NCBI GenBank assembly: GCA_021801385.1
Contig: JAJYYC010000014.1
Coordinates: 1 to 33,370, forward strand
DNA length: 33,370 bases
Reading direction: 5' to 3'
Source: Microcaldota archaeon
Lineage (GTDB): Archaea; Micrarchaeota; Micrarchaeia; Micrarchaeales; Micrarchaeaceae
Shown here piece after piece: positions 5,833 through 14,381 of the stretch (position 1 is its first letter; the number at the start of each line of letters is the position of its first letter). Made by a program: the position numbers and the translations under genes. The notes below the pieces were generated by a model. It saw nothing but the letters and a program-made list of their open reading frames with translations. It was not told the origin of the DNA and ran no database searches.

Positions 5833-6177
5833 ATGGTGGCACGATTGGTTTATGGTAGAACAGAAAAATTTGCTTTCGGCGAGCGCGAGCGTCTGATAAT
5901 ACTTGAGATAGGTAACGACCGAATAGACAGTGCATCAAGCTTCGTTGAGTATATATCATCTGAGTACAGCATATCACGCAGCTCTGTTTGGTACACATTG
6001 AACTCGCTGAAGGACAAAGGCATAGTGCATTTTGCGGATCGGTTCAGCATGGGGGAGCCGCTTGTACTGACCGATACAGGCCTAGGTGTATTGCCTGGTA
6101 TCAGGTCAAAGCACGAACGCCAAGTACCAGATCATTCTATTGTGATGTTAAACAGAACTGGTCAGATGAGCGTATAG
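5833..6177 (+). CDS. Winged-helix transcriptional regulator (PadR/MarR-like), 114 aa
   Basis: ATG 5833 is preferred over the track start at 5791, because the upstream residues are not regulator-like and GGGTGG precedes 5833. Residues 15-75 form a winged helix: FAFGERERLIILEIG, then VEYISSEYSISRSSVWYTL as helix-turn-helix and KDKGIVHFADRF as the wing entry. A polar tail follows and no ligand domain is visible. The gene is followed by a strong hairpin-plus-T terminator, so it is a short independent unit. The target is unknown; autoregulation or control of the neighbouring tandem Lrp gene is possible. Confidence 0.7.
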   Translation: MVARLVYGRTEKFAFGERERLIILEIGNDRIDSASSFVEYISSEYSISRSSVWYTLNSLKDKGIVHFADRFSMGEPLVLTDTGLGVLPGIRSKHERQVPDHSIVMLNRTGQMSV

Positions 6178-6197
6178 CCTGGGGTTGGATTGGTTTC

Positions 6198-6226
6198 GGG
6201 CCGGCTGGATACCGGCCCTTTTTTTT
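6198..6226 (+). terminator. Hairpin and T8 terminator after the winged-helix gene
   Basis: Perfect 7-bp stem GGGCCGG/CCGGCCC with a 7-nt loop, followed directly by TTTTTTTT. It is unusually bacterial-looking for an archaeal locus, where T-runs alone normally terminate. Confidence 0.85.
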
Positions 6227-6479
6227 CCTTAGCTGACACTAATAAAAATTTATAGGGCGTGCATTTGCACGCCCCCTTGGTGGGAACTGGGCCGTAAAAG
6301 AAGCAGAACACTCTATCTATACGAAGGCATTATAGATATAGGTTATTACATAATATGCTGAAATTTTATGTTAAAATGCTCAATAATATTTAAATTAAAT
6401 ATGTTAAATTTACTATTTTTACTTATTTGTTCTTAAAATAATACATAGTTATATAAAATATAATCACTAAATAAAACAT
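6227..6479. other. Intergenic region with palindrome, hairpin and two TATA boxes
   Basis: No ORF is seen. AATTTATA at about 6248-6254 is followed by a perfect palindrome GGGCGTGC-ATTT-GCACGCCC (6255-6274), a GC-rich stretch to 6300, and a second hairpin (TATCTATA...TATAGATA, roughly 6313-6340). The last 130 bp are very AT-rich and end in ATATAAAATA (6451-6460), the promoter of the leaderless downstream gene. The middle part could be a small RNA with an operator between TATA box and transcription start. Confidence 0.4.
6255..6274. promoter_or_regulatory. Perfect 20-bp palindrome, candidate operator or RNA hairpin
   Basis: GGGCGTGC and GCACGCCC arms are separated by ATTT, immediately downstream of a TATA-like element. 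Position between TATA box and expected transcription start is typical for archaeal repressor sites. Read on the minus strand it is followed by TATAAATTTTTATT and could act as a terminator instead. Confidence 0.45.
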
Positions 6480-7799
6480 ATGTCTGACATACCTATGGAG
6501 GTGCGCAACACGTTCATGCGCCTTAAAGGCGAATACCCTTTTTACATAGCGCTTGCAAGGATAAACAGAAGATATTATGTTTATAGGAGGACCAGCAGGT
6601 GGGATCCAGAGGCTCACAAACCCAAAAGTGTATCCGAATATCTTGGCAGCATAGACATATCAGGCGACTTTCATGAAAAAAAGCGCACCGCACCGCAGAA
6701 TATCCTAAAACCAGAGCATACGATACAGAAGATAGAGCTTGACGCTAAAGAGACACAGATACTAAAATGCATCACGCAGAATGCAAGGATGACGCGTGCA
6801 AGAATGGGTGAGATTGCAGGCGTGTCTGTGCGTTCTGCAGATACAATGCTGCGCCGGATAGAGCGCAATTATGGTGTAAGATACGGGTGCAAGTATGACC
6901 ATACAAAATTTGGCTATTCATCCTATCTCCTTCTGGTAAGATCCGAAAAGGAACCACCTCCAAGAGAGGAGATGATAAGGGCGCTGTCCGACAATCCAAG
7001 AGTCCAGTTGGCTGCAGTCACCAAAGGCAGGTATTCCATAATAATGTACATTCTAGCTGAGGACACAGAGGCGATAGACAAGCTGATACGTGGCATCAGG
7101 AAATCTAATCCGTTCCTTAATTTCCCATCAAGATGGTACATAACACCTGCCTCATTAAGCTATTCCTCTATACCTCTACGCGACATATTTTTCGACCTCA
7201 TAAAAGAGAGAGTATGGAAACGCAGCAGGGCATTTCCAAGGAGGGAGCGAGGCATGTTCCTGACGAGCGAATACGCGGTTATGCGTGAACTCAACGCAGA
7301 TTCGTCGCAGCCATTCTCAGAGATAGACAAGAAACACGGGCTGAAGCAGGGTAACGCCCGAAATGCATACGAGCATCTTTTGGAACGAGGGCTCATCCAA
7401 ACCACCGCATCGCTAATCAAAATACCGATAAAGTACAATGGCATCATAATCGTGCGCATAATAAACCAAAAGGGGTTTCTGGAACGTCGCAACATGTTGA
7501 TGCGCCATATTTGCGATGACGAAAAGATGGTGCCTAATAGGTTCTCGTATATTGCGGATCTATATACTCCTGACGGAATAATATTCATAATGCCTGTATT
7601 CAATGATGGCGAGCTTGAATCCGAAACCACGCGGCTGCAGAACTTGATGGGCGGTGTAAGCACAGAATCTATTGTGATAACAGATCTGTTCATTGGGCAA
7701 TTCAATTATTCTAAACTAGACGTCAAGCACACCACACAGCACATCATGCTCGAAAAAAGAAATGAGATAGAACCTTCAGAGAAGATAGATTATAGCTAG
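6480..7799 (+). CDS. Tandem Lrp/AsnC-type regulator with transposase-like N-terminus
   Basis: 439 aa. Residues about 15-60 (FYIALARINRRYYVYRR ... VSEYLGSID) resemble the N-terminal segment of IS1634/IS4-type transposases. From about 85, KIELDAKETQILKCI starts an AsnC-type helix-turn-helix, followed by a ligand-binding-like alpha/beta domain. A second helix-turn-helix begins near 260 (SEYAVMRELNADSS ... LLERGLIQTT) and is followed by a second similar alpha/beta domain. Normal Lrp proteins have one such unit in about 150 aa. TATA box ATATAAAATA at 6451-6460 makes the ATG at 6480 leaderless. Its neighbours are aminotransferases, so an amino-acid effector is a reasonable guess. Confidence 0.6.
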   Translation: MSDIPMEVRNTFMRLKGEYPFYIALARINRRYYVYRRTSRWDPEAHKPKSVSEYLGSIDISGDFHEKKRTAPQNILKPEHTIQKIELDAKETQILKCITQNARMTRARMGEIAGVSVRSADTMLRRIERNYGVRYGCKYDHTKFGYSSYLLLVRSEKEPPPREEMIRALSDNPRVQLAAVTKGRYSIIMYILAEDTEAIDKLIRGIRKSNPFLNFPSRWYITPASLSYSSIPLRDIFFDLIKERVWKRSRAFPRRERGMFLTSEYAVMRELNADSSQPFSEIDKKHGLKQGNARNAYEHLLERGLIQTTASLIKIPIKYNGIIIVRIINQKGFLERRNMLMRHICDDEKMVPNRFSYIADLYTPDGIIFIMPVFNDGELESETTRLQNLMGGVSTESIVITDLFIGQFNYSKLDVKHTTQHIMLEKRNEIEPSEKIDYS

Positions 7800-7856
7800 T
7801 GTTGGCTGCTGCATATTTAGCACTTATTACAAAAATATCATAGCTACGGTAATTCA

Positions 7857-9062
7857 ATGTTGGGAATATCAGAACGCAGCAAGTACTCTATAAATCCCAT
7901 AGAGGAAACAAACTCTGCGGTGAAGCTGCTCGAGCTCTCAGGCAAAAAGATAACGAAGCTAAACATAGGCGATCCCGCCAAATATTTCCGCACTCCGCAG
8001 TACATCATAGATGCGTATATCTCAGCGCTCAAGGATGGAAAGACCTCATATACGACAGCCGGAGGCTTATATCCGTTAAGGGAGGCGGTTGCGGCAGAAT
8101 ACAAAGAATCAGGCGCAAACGCGGACGATGTAATAATCACTAGCGGCGTCTCGGAAGGGTTGATGTTTCTCAACAGCATAGTCATAAATGAGGGCGATTC
8201 TGCGATGGTCATGAGGCCCTATTACTCGATGTACAACTCTTTCCTTCAGACAATGGGTGGCATACCAGTAGATATGAATCTAGATGAGCAAAACGGTTGG
8301 AAGCTCGACATCGAAGGCGCTTCAAAAGCGGCGCACTCTTCCAAACGCCTGAAGTACATGATAATTGCAAACCCGAACAACCCTACTGGGACTGTGTTTG
8401 GGCGAAACGACCTCTCCGAGCTAGTCGACATAGCAAATGATAATGACATAGTGATAGTCTCTGATGAGATATATGACCATCTGGTGTTCAAAGGCCAAAA
8501 GTTTACGAGTTTGGCTGATGTCGCTAAAGGCACGCCGCACATCATACTAAACGGCGCATCGAAGGCGCTTGCGGCGACCGGTTTCAGGATAGGTTATGCA
8601 CTGATACCAGAACATGACAAGGCATCAGACGCGATAAGGGAGAAGTTCATAGAATACAGCACAATGCGTCTTTCTGCAAACACTCCGGCACAATATGCCG
8701 TCCTATCAGGGCTGACAGAAAGATCAGAGCGCGAGCGGTTCGTAAAACATATGGTCAAGGAGGTTGAGGATAGATGCGATTACGCATCGAAGCTCATAAA
8801 TGAGAGCAAGTACATGAAGGTGGTTCCGCCTAAAGGCGCGTTCTACCTGTTCCCGAAAGTCGACTTCAAGTCGTTGTCAATCAAAGACGACAAAGAACTT
8901 GTGGATTTGCTGCTCAAACGCGAGCTGATACTTCTATCAAGAGGGAGCGGTTTCGGAGCGGCATCCCACATAAGGATAGTGGGGCTTCCGGAAAAAGAGA
9001 TACTTGGCGATGCGATCTCAAGGATAGATGCGTTTCTTGGTAAAAACAGGCGTGCGCGCTAG
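7857..9062 (+). CDS. Class I PLP-dependent aminotransferase (aspartate/alanine type)
   Basis: 401 aa, normal for the AspAT/AlaAT fold I family. Visible motifs are ANPNNPTGTVF (substrate and PLP site), VSDEIYDHL with the PLP-binding Asp and Tyr, the Schiff-base Lys in NGASKALAATGFRIGY, and the C-terminal SRGSGFG with the carboxylate-binding region. The enzyme moves an amino group between an amino acid and a 2-oxo acid in the cytoplasm. The N-terminus (RSKYSINPIEE) fits archaeal alanine/aspartate transaminases, but the substrate cannot be fixed from sequence. It follows the tandem Lrp-like regulator by 57 bp and precedes the branched-chain aminotransferase. Confidence 0.85.
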   Translation: MLGISERSKYSINPIEETNSAVKLLELSGKKITKLNIGDPAKYFRTPQYIIDAYISALKDGKTSYTTAGGLYPLREAVAAEYKESGANADDVIITSGVSEGLMFLNSIVINEGDSAMVMRPYYSMYNSFLQTMGGIPVDMNLDEQNGWKLDIEGASKAAHSSKRLKYMIIANPNNPTGTVFGRNDLSELVDIANDNDIVIVSDEIYDHLVFKGQKFTSLADVAKGTPHIILNGASKALAATGFRIGYALIPEHDKASDAIREKFIEYSTMRLSANTPAQYAVLSGLTERSERERFVKHMVKEVEDRCDYASKLINESKYMKVVPPKGAFYLFPKVDFKSLSIKDDKELVDLLLKRELILLSRGSGFGAASHIRIVGLPEKEILGDAISRIDAFLGKNRRAR

Positions 9063-9286
9063 TCGCGCAAAGCGATGCGCTTCTAATTTGGAAGGTTTTC
9101 ATATGGTGGTAATAACCATGGGAATCTATTATGCGCAACAGATAACAAACAAACCTTCATTCTGTATTATTGTCTGATGATTGACAGTTTAGATCAGGCC
9201 GCATATTCCTATCCTCTTGATGTGCTATCATCATGCAATGCCAATTTGGATCATCTGAATTTTCCGAGCTCAAGCGCGCAAAACCA

Positions 9287-9296
9287 AAATATATAA
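9287..9296 (+). promoter_or_regulatory. TATA box of the branched-chain aminotransferase gene
   Basis: AAAATATATA predicts a transcript start near 9317. That is downstream of the first ATG (9304) and just before the ATG at 9328, which therefore is the better start. The remaining 9063-9286 gap shows no gene. Confidence 0.55.
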
Positions 9297-9327
9297 TACT
9301 ATAATGCGAGTTAATGACGGTGTAAAG

Positions 9328-10233
9328 ATGAGCCAAAAAACCGCAATCTGGATGGATGGGAAGTTTTCAGAATCCGCAGATGTTCCTGTTCTCACTCATT
9401 CACTGCAGTACGGAAGCGGAGTTTTTGAGGGCATAAGGGCGTACAGCTCGAAGGATGGAGTATCAATATTCAGGCTTTCGGATCACATCAAACGGTTTCT
9501 CAATAGCGCGAAAATATATTCGATGGAGTTGGGATATGGGCAGAAGGATCTCGAAGAGGTTGTAAAATCATTAGTTAAGCGGAGCGGACTAGCATCATGT
9601 TACATAAGACCATTCGCATTCTACAACGACCACAACATAGGTTTATCGACTGAAGGCAAGAAGGTCAGCGTGTTCATCGCAGCAGTGCCGTTCGGCGCAT
9701 ATTTCGGAGCGGGAAAGGAGAAAGGAATATCATGCAAGATCTCCTCATGGCACAGGATAAACTCTATGATTTTGCCGCCAGAAGCGAAAGGGAGCGGAAA
9801 TTATGCGAACTCTGTACTTGCGAGCAGCGAAGCGAAGGCCTCTGGAGCGGAAGAAGCGATACTCATGTCCGGAAACGGATACGTCGCGGAAGGGCCGGGC
9901 GAAAATATTTTTATCGTGAAGGATGGTAAATTATTGACGCCATCAAAAGACGCAGACATCCTACTTGGCATAACCAGAGATACAATAATAAAGATCGCGG
10001 AAAACTCCGGGATTGTGGTGCATGAACGCAACATACACAGGGAGGAGCTCTACACATGCGAAGAGGCGTTCTTTTGCGGAACAGCCGCAGAACTTACTCC
10101 CATAGTCAGAATAGATTCGAGAAAGGTCGGAAACGGAAGACCGGGCCCTATAACCAAGATGCTCTCAGAAAAATATTCTGCAGTGGTAACGGGCAATGAT
10201 GCTGAGTTTAAGGGCTGGCTGTACTACATATGA
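9328..10233 (+). CDS. ilvE: Branched-chain amino acid aminotransferase (class IV)
   Basis: 301 aa from the promoter-supported start; the track start at 9304 adds eight residues. Fold IV PLP enzyme: LTHSLQYGSGVFEGIRAY near the N-terminus, the PLP Lys in PPEAKGSGNYANSVLAS, EGPGENIFIVKDGKL, and FFCGTAAELTPI near the end. All agree with IlvE of about 300 aa. It makes Leu, Ile and Val from their 2-oxo acids or degrades them. No other branched-chain biosynthesis gene is in the window, so in a reduced-genome host it may work in salvage or catabolism (inference). D-amino-acid transaminase is a less likely alternative. Confidence 0.88.
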   Translation: MSQKTAIWMDGKFSESADVPVLTHSLQYGSGVFEGIRAYSSKDGVSIFRLSDHIKRFLNSAKIYSMELGYGQKDLEEVVKSLVKRSGLASCYIRPFAFYNDHNIGLSTEGKKVSVFIAAVPFGAYFGAGKEKGISCKISSWHRINSMILPPEAKGSGNYANSVLASSEAKASGAEEAILMSGNGYVAEGPGENIFIVKDGKLLTPSKDADILLGITRDTIIKIAENSGIVVHERNIHREELYTCEEAFFCGTAAELTPIVRIDSRKVGNGRPGPITKMLSEKYSAVVTGNDAEFKGWLYYI

Positions 10234-10267
10234 TTGTAGTTGTTTTCCTTCCATGCTAAATTTTCAC

Positions 10268-10624
10268 TCACAGAAGCTTGAGCCCGCGCGTGAGCATGTC
10301 TATCTCGTTGCTCTTCCAAGGCCCCACTCCAAGAGCAGTCTTTGTGCCTGGCGGTATCTCGGTCAGGCCCGCGTCTGAAACCAGCGCGCATGGTATCTTT
10401 TTGAACCTGAACGCCTCCATGAACTTCCTAAGCGCATCTTCTCCTTCCACCTTGAGCACTATCTTCTTTTCTCCGGTCTCGAGCCATTCCTTTGCGATCT
10501 CCTTGTGGGCTTTCTCCGCTTCAAAGTAGCTCATCAGCGAGGCGTGCGCCACCTGTGCAGCTGTCTTGCCCTTGCCCATCTCAAGGTCAGATCTCACTAT
10601 TATCACCTGCTTTATCTCCTCCAT
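10268..10624 (-). CDS. pth2: Peptidyl-tRNA hydrolase, archaeal/eukaryotic type (Pth2)
   Basis: 118 aa, full length. The N-terminus VIIVRSDLEMGKGKTAAQVAHASL contains the family's active-site segment (Lys after Gly-Lys-Gly, AQxAHA). The central KKIPCALVSDAGLTEI and PPGTKTALGVGP are also diagnostic. The enzyme cleaves peptidyl-tRNA released during stalled translation. A TATA-like TTTAAGG on the minus strand at about 10645-10655 makes the ATG leaderless. The gene is convergent with ilvE and divergent from the primase gene. Confidence 0.95.
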   Translation of the reverse strand: MEEIKQVIIVRSDLEMGKGKTAAQVAHASLMSYFEAEKAHKEIAKEWLETGEKKIVLKVEGEDALRKFMEAFRFKKIPCALVSDAGLTEIPPGTKTALGVGPWKSNEIDMLTRGLKLL

Positions 10625-10705
10625 CGCACATTATTATCATGATAGCCTTAAATTCCATCGCATCATTAAAGGGTATAAATCTTAATCACCAATATTGTTT
10701 GTGGT

Positions 10706-11857
10706 ATGGTGATAAGCCAATCGTCTGCAACGTTTGTAAGGAGCCTGATAAGCAAATACTACGCCGATGCTAAAGACCTCTCTCCCAAGGAGATGGCGCG
10801 GCGCGAGTTCGGCTTCGGCGACTTCGAACGGAAGATATCCTTTAGGCACTTCACCTTTTCAACATGGCCTAGGTTGCGCGAATACCTTGTTGCAAATGCG
10901 CCACCGTTTATATCAATATCAACCGCATATTACGACAGGCCAGATGGCCGCCCCATGGAGGCTAAAGGTTGGCGCGGCGCCGAGCTCATATTCGACCTCG
11001 ATGCGAGCGACCTGAAACTTAAATGCGCATCAGAGCATGGCAGGTCATGGGTCTGTAATGATTGCCTATCCGCAGTGAAGGCGGAGACGACAAAACTTGT
11101 CGAAGAGTTTCTGATTCCTGACTTCGGCTTCAGCGAAGGGAGCATAAGCATAAACTTCAGCGGCAACCGCGGGTATCATGTGCATGTAAACGATCCAGAA
11201 ACATTCAAAATGGGATCTGCTGAAAGGACCGCGATAGCCGACTATATAAAAGCGACAGGCATAGACCTCAGGTTCTTCTTTCCTAACATGGGAGTAAGGG
11301 GCAAACGGCTCGACGGCCCAAAACCCACTGACAGCGGATGGGGCGGAAAGCTAGCACGCGGCGTCATCGGCGCGCTTAATTCTGGTGAAGACGCGCTTGT
11401 GGCGATGGGCATGGAACCCAAGACCGCACGACTGCTCTACAGGAAACGCGCAGACGTGATAATAGGTATAACAACCGGAAATTGGGACAAGGTGAACGTG
11501 CCAAAGAAGGCTGAGTTCTGGGCCGGAGCTCTCGCCGCGATATCTGTCAAAAATTCCGACTCTATAGACAGGAACGTGAGCACCGATATCCATCACCTGA
11601 TACGCCTGCCTGACACGATACATGGCGATACCGGCCTGCTCGCCAAGAATGTGGGTGGTTTGGGTGGATTGGAGAGATTCGAACCGATGCGAGATGCGGT
11701 GGTTCTCAAAGGCGATCCTATAACGGTCGAAATAGCGAAGAGCCCAGTGTTGGAAATACTTGGCGAACGATTCGGTCCTTACGATAAGTCAGTCCAAGAG
11801 CTGCCGCTGCATGCAGCTATCTATTTGATGTTGAAACGCGTCGCCGATATGCGCTGA
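10706..11857 (+). CDS. priS: DNA primase small (catalytic) subunit PriS
   Basis: 383 aa, archaeo-eukaryotic primase. The catalytic carboxylates are in LIFDLDASD (family motif DxD), the nucleotide-binding SGNRGYHVHV motif follows, and a small zinc knuckle is visible (C-x6-H ... C-x2-C around CASEHGRSWVCNDC). IHHLIRLPDTIHGDTGLLA is the conserved C-terminal core segment. It makes RNA/DNA primers with PriL, which is not in this window. GGGTATAAAT at 10671-10680 places the transcript start at about 10703, giving a nearly leaderless mRNA starting at ATG 10706. Confidence 0.95.
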   Translation: MVISQSSATFVRSLISKYYADAKDLSPKEMARREFGFGDFERKISFRHFTFSTWPRLREYLVANAPPFISISTAYYDRPDGRPMEAKGWRGAELIFDLDASDLKLKCASEHGRSWVCNDCLSAVKAETTKLVEEFLIPDFGFSEGSISINFSGNRGYHVHVNDPETFKMGSAERTAIADYIKATGIDLRFFFPNMGVRGKRLDGPKPTDSGWGGKLARGVIGALNSGEDALVAMGMEPKTARLLYRKRADVIIGITTGNWDKVNVPKKAEFWAGALAAISVKNSDSIDRNVSTDIHHLIRLPDTIHGDTGLLAKNVGGLGGLERFEPMRDAVVLKGDPITVEIAKSPVLEILGERFGPYDKSVQELPLHAAIYLMLKRVADMR

Positions 11858-11978
11858 TATGCTTTTGCGCAGTTTTGCAACTCATCCGCTGTGCTTTTGC
11901 AAATGCAGATAATTTACTCTTAAATCCGAAGTGACATGATAGCTTTTTATCCCTTCCATTCACATTATTATTGATCGG

Positions 11979-13199
11979 ATGGCTGAGCGAATACTTGTTC
12001 TGAACGTTGATATCGACAACGACCTCTATCGCAAGACAAAGCTCAGCGGACCAATTATCGGCAGGATAGATAACCTGCGTGCCGCATCGAAGCTTGCGCT
12101 CTCTGATCCTCAGGACAGCGACTCCAACGCGATGTTCGAAGCGGTCAGAAAATACGATGAGCTCAAGAAAGCGGGAAGGTCGGTCGCGATAGCGACGATA
12201 ACCGGCGCAGAGGACGAAGGCTATGCGGCAGACGCAGAACTCGTCAGGCAGGTGGATATGGTCATAGAGCGCCTAAAATGCGAAAGCTGCGTGCTCGTCA
12301 CAGACGGAAGCAGCGACGCGCGTATCGTGCCGCTGCTCAAGAACAGGATAAAAATCAATAGCATAGACATAGTCAGGATAAAGCAGGCAGAGGCGCTCGA
12401 AAGCGCATACTTCACTGTGCTCGAGAAGCTCAAAGAGCCGCATTATGCCAGAATCGTTTTCGGGATACCTGCGCTGATACTGCTGCTCTTCGGCATCAGC
12501 TATTACTTCAACCTCGGATGGGAGCTTCCTGTGCTGCTCATTGGCATATACCTTGTGATCAAGGCGTTCGGTCTTGAGGAGTCGCTGATACGCTCATTCA
12601 AGGGATTCGGGTTCAGCATAGACCGCATAAGCTTCATATTCTATACGGCATCTATCATATTTTTCATCATAGCACTGCTGGTCGCATCGGCCAACTACAT
12701 CAAGTTTGCCCCTGCCGAAAATGGCTATCTGGTCGCTTATTCTGCGGCCGCAGAAGGATTCATAGCGATATTCCCGCTATGCCTAATACTCTATCTTGTA
12801 GGTAGGATAATAGACCTTGAGACGAGGCGCCTGAGATATCGGGCGATATCACAGGGCATATACATAGGATATTCCATCATTGCGCTTGCGCTGCTTTACC
12901 TTACGACATCATGGTTTGTCGGGCAGATATACTTCTGGCAGTTCCTGCTATACAGCTTCGTCGCGATCGCCGTAGGGTACATGCTCTCTCTGTTCACGGT
13001 CATGTTGAAGCGAAGGGTGATACGCCGCACGAAGATGAACGGTAAGAGAGTGATGACGGATATAGGCTCTTACGTCGGCAAGGTGGCTGATGTTGACCCC
13101 AGAAGGGGCATAATCTTCGTCAAGACCAACTACGGCAACGTGATAAAGTACGAGATAGACCGCATCACCACAGTATCCGACAGCATAGTAATAAAGTGA
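11979..13199 (+). CDS. DUF373 family membrane protein
   Basis: 406 aa. Residues 1-150 are a soluble domain with LVLNVDIDNDLYRKTKL, AIATITGAEDEGYAAD and VLVTDGSSDARIVPLL, the DUF373 hallmark. Then come five to six transmembrane helices (about 160-345) and a cytosolic C-terminal beta domain, GSYVGKVADVDPRRGIIFV, resembling the beta domain after MscS-like channels. DUF373 is archaeal and of unknown function. It ends about 150 bp before Rpp29. The gap is the 5' flank of the ribosomal operon, with TTTTATTAT near 13230 as a possible promoter. Confidence 0.85.
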   Translation: MAERILVLNVDIDNDLYRKTKLSGPIIGRIDNLRAASKLALSDPQDSDSNAMFEAVRKYDELKKAGRSVAIATITGAEDEGYAADAELVRQVDMVIERLKCESCVLVTDGSSDARIVPLLKNRIKINSIDIVRIKQAEALESAYFTVLEKLKEPHYARIVFGIPALILLLFGISYYFNLGWELPVLLIGIYLVIKAFGLEESLIRSFKGFGFSIDRISFIFYTASIIFFIIALLVASANYIKFAPAENGYLVAYSAAAEGFIAIFPLCLILYLVGRIIDLETRRLRYRAISQGIYIGYSIIALALLYLTTSWFVGQIYFWQFLLYSFVAIAVGYMLSLFTVMLKRRVIRRTKMNGKRVMTDIGSYVGKVADVDPRRGIIFVKTNYGNVIKYEIDRITTVSDSIVIK

Positions 13200-13351
13200 T
13201 CTTTTTCGTACAGCAACCACTTCAATAAGGCTTTTATTATGTGTTGGCAGAATACTATTCGGCAACCGCTAGGACTGGCAGAGTATGCCGATTCCATGCC
13301 AAAAATGCCATGACAAAACAGTATGTTGTAAATAGGCAAAGGTTTAAATTC

Positions 13352-13648
13352 ATGCACGAGTATAATAATAAAAACATAGTCCTGCACGAACTGGTAGGTC
13401 TAGAAGCCAGAGTCCTGGATTCAAAAGACCACGATCAGATCGGTATAAGCGGACGTGTAGTGATGGAGACGAAAAATCTCCTTTACATAAAATCAGGGAA
13501 AAGCATAAAGCTCATACCAAAACTTCCCACTGTATTCGCCTTCAGCGACGGTGTCGGCACATACAGGGTTGTAGGTTCTGAGATATGCTTTGGCAGCGCG
13601 GAACGCACCGCCAAGGCCCTAAGGTTTTACAGCAAAAGAAATGTTTGA
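13352..13648 (+). CDS. rnp1: Ribonuclease P protein component 1 (Rpp29/Pop4)
   Basis: 98 aa from ATG 13352. The track start at 13241 adds 37 residues unlike the family. The Sm-like beta core is visible in NIVLHELVGLEARVLDS, GISGRVVMETKNLLYI and KLIPKLPTVFAF. Rpp29 binds the specificity domain of RNase P RNA with Rpp21 and is needed for tRNA 5' processing. It heads the ribosomal operon just before S17, a conserved archaeal position. The usual upstream partners (S19, L22, S3, L29) are absent here, so the operon is cut on this side. Confidence 0.9.
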   Translation: MHEYNNKNIVLHELVGLEARVLDSKDHDQIGISGRVVMETKNLLYIKSGKSIKLIPKLPTVFAFSDGVGTYRVVGSEICFGSAERTAKALRFYSKRNV

Positions 13649-13676
13649 CGGAAAATGAAAAACAAAGGTTGATTGT

Positions 13677-13970
13677 TTGGAATGCACTGATGAAAAATGC
13701 CCGGTACACGGCCATCTTAAGACCCACGGGAACGAGATAGAGGGTATCGTTGTCAGCAGCAAGCCATCTAAGACAGTTATCGTACAGCATGCTTACACCA
13801 CTTTCCTTGGCAAGTATGAGCGTTCGCTCAGAAAGACCTCAAGGATAGCGGCTCACGCCCCTGAATGCATGGGTGTTTCTACTGGCGATGCGGTCACGAT
13901 CTCGGCTACAAGAAGGCTGAGCAAGACAAAGTCGTTTGTGGTCACAAAGGTGGCGAAGGCAGATAAGTGA
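13677..13970 (+). CDS. rps17: 30S ribosomal protein S17 (uS17)
   Basis: 97 aa. The archaeal N-terminal zinc-like motif CTDEKCPVHG is followed by the S17 core (GIVVSSKPSKTVIVQ, RTSRIAAHAPECMGVSTGD). The start is TTG at 13677 with AAAGGTTGAT a few bases upstream; no in-frame ATG precedes the conserved segment. S17 is a primary 16S rRNA binder. It lies 28 bp after rnp1 and 9 bp before L14 in one transcript. Confidence 0.93.
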   Translation: MECTDEKCPVHGHLKTHGNEIEGIVVSSKPSKTVIVQHAYTTFLGKYERSLRKTSRIAAHAPECMGVSTGDAVTISATRRLSKTKSFVVTKVAKADK

Positions 13971-13979
13971 GGTGTTGAT

Positions 13980-14381
13980 ATGAAAGGCCTTGCAACAAAG
14001 ATATCGAAAGGGCTCATTCCGAGCTCTGTGCTCACATGCGCTGACAATAGCGGCGCACGCACACTGATGATTATAAACAGGTTAGGTAAGGGCGGTGCCA
14101 CAAAAGGAAGGTACACCAGCTCCGGAGTAGGTGATATAGTCATAGCGAGCGTAAAGTCGGGAACGCCGCAGTACATCAAGAAGAAGGTCAGGGTCGTTAT
14201 CATAAGGCAGAAGAGTCCGATGAGGAGGTCAAACGGCATGCGCGTTAGGTTCGAAGACAACGCAGGCATACTCGTGTCAGATGCGAACCTTGCGATAGGC
14301 ACAGAGGTAAAGGGCGCAATGGCCAGGGAGGTCGTGGAGCGCTACATAAAGCTCGCGGGCATAGCCTCTAGGGTGGTATGA
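13980..14381 (+). CDS. rpl14: 50S ribosomal protein L14 (uL14)
   Basis: 133 aa, full length. SSVLTCADNSGARTLMIINR and GVGDIVIASVKSG are family signatures, and the end segment VEGRYIKL-type is seen as EVVERYIKLAGIAS. L14 lies at the subunit interface and takes part in the factor-binding region. GAGGTG before the ATG is a good Shine-Dalgarno. It overlaps L24 by 4 bp (ATGA). Confidence 0.95.
   Translation: MKGLATKISKGLIPSSVLTCADNSGARTLMIINRLGKGGATKGRYTSSGVGDIVIASVKSGTPQYIKKKVRVVIIRQKSPMRRSNGMRVRFEDNAGILVSDANLAIGTEVKGAMAREVVERYIKLAGIASRVV

Noticed and set aside
9170-9262. C/D box guide RNA in the gap before ilvE (CTGATGA ... CTGA).
   Set aside because: The boxes are about 80 nt apart and no internal D'/C' pair with normal spacing is visible.
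13241-13351. 37-residue N-terminal extension of Rpp29 in the track ORF.
   Set aside because: The residues do not resemble the family, and the family core starts at the ATG at 13352.
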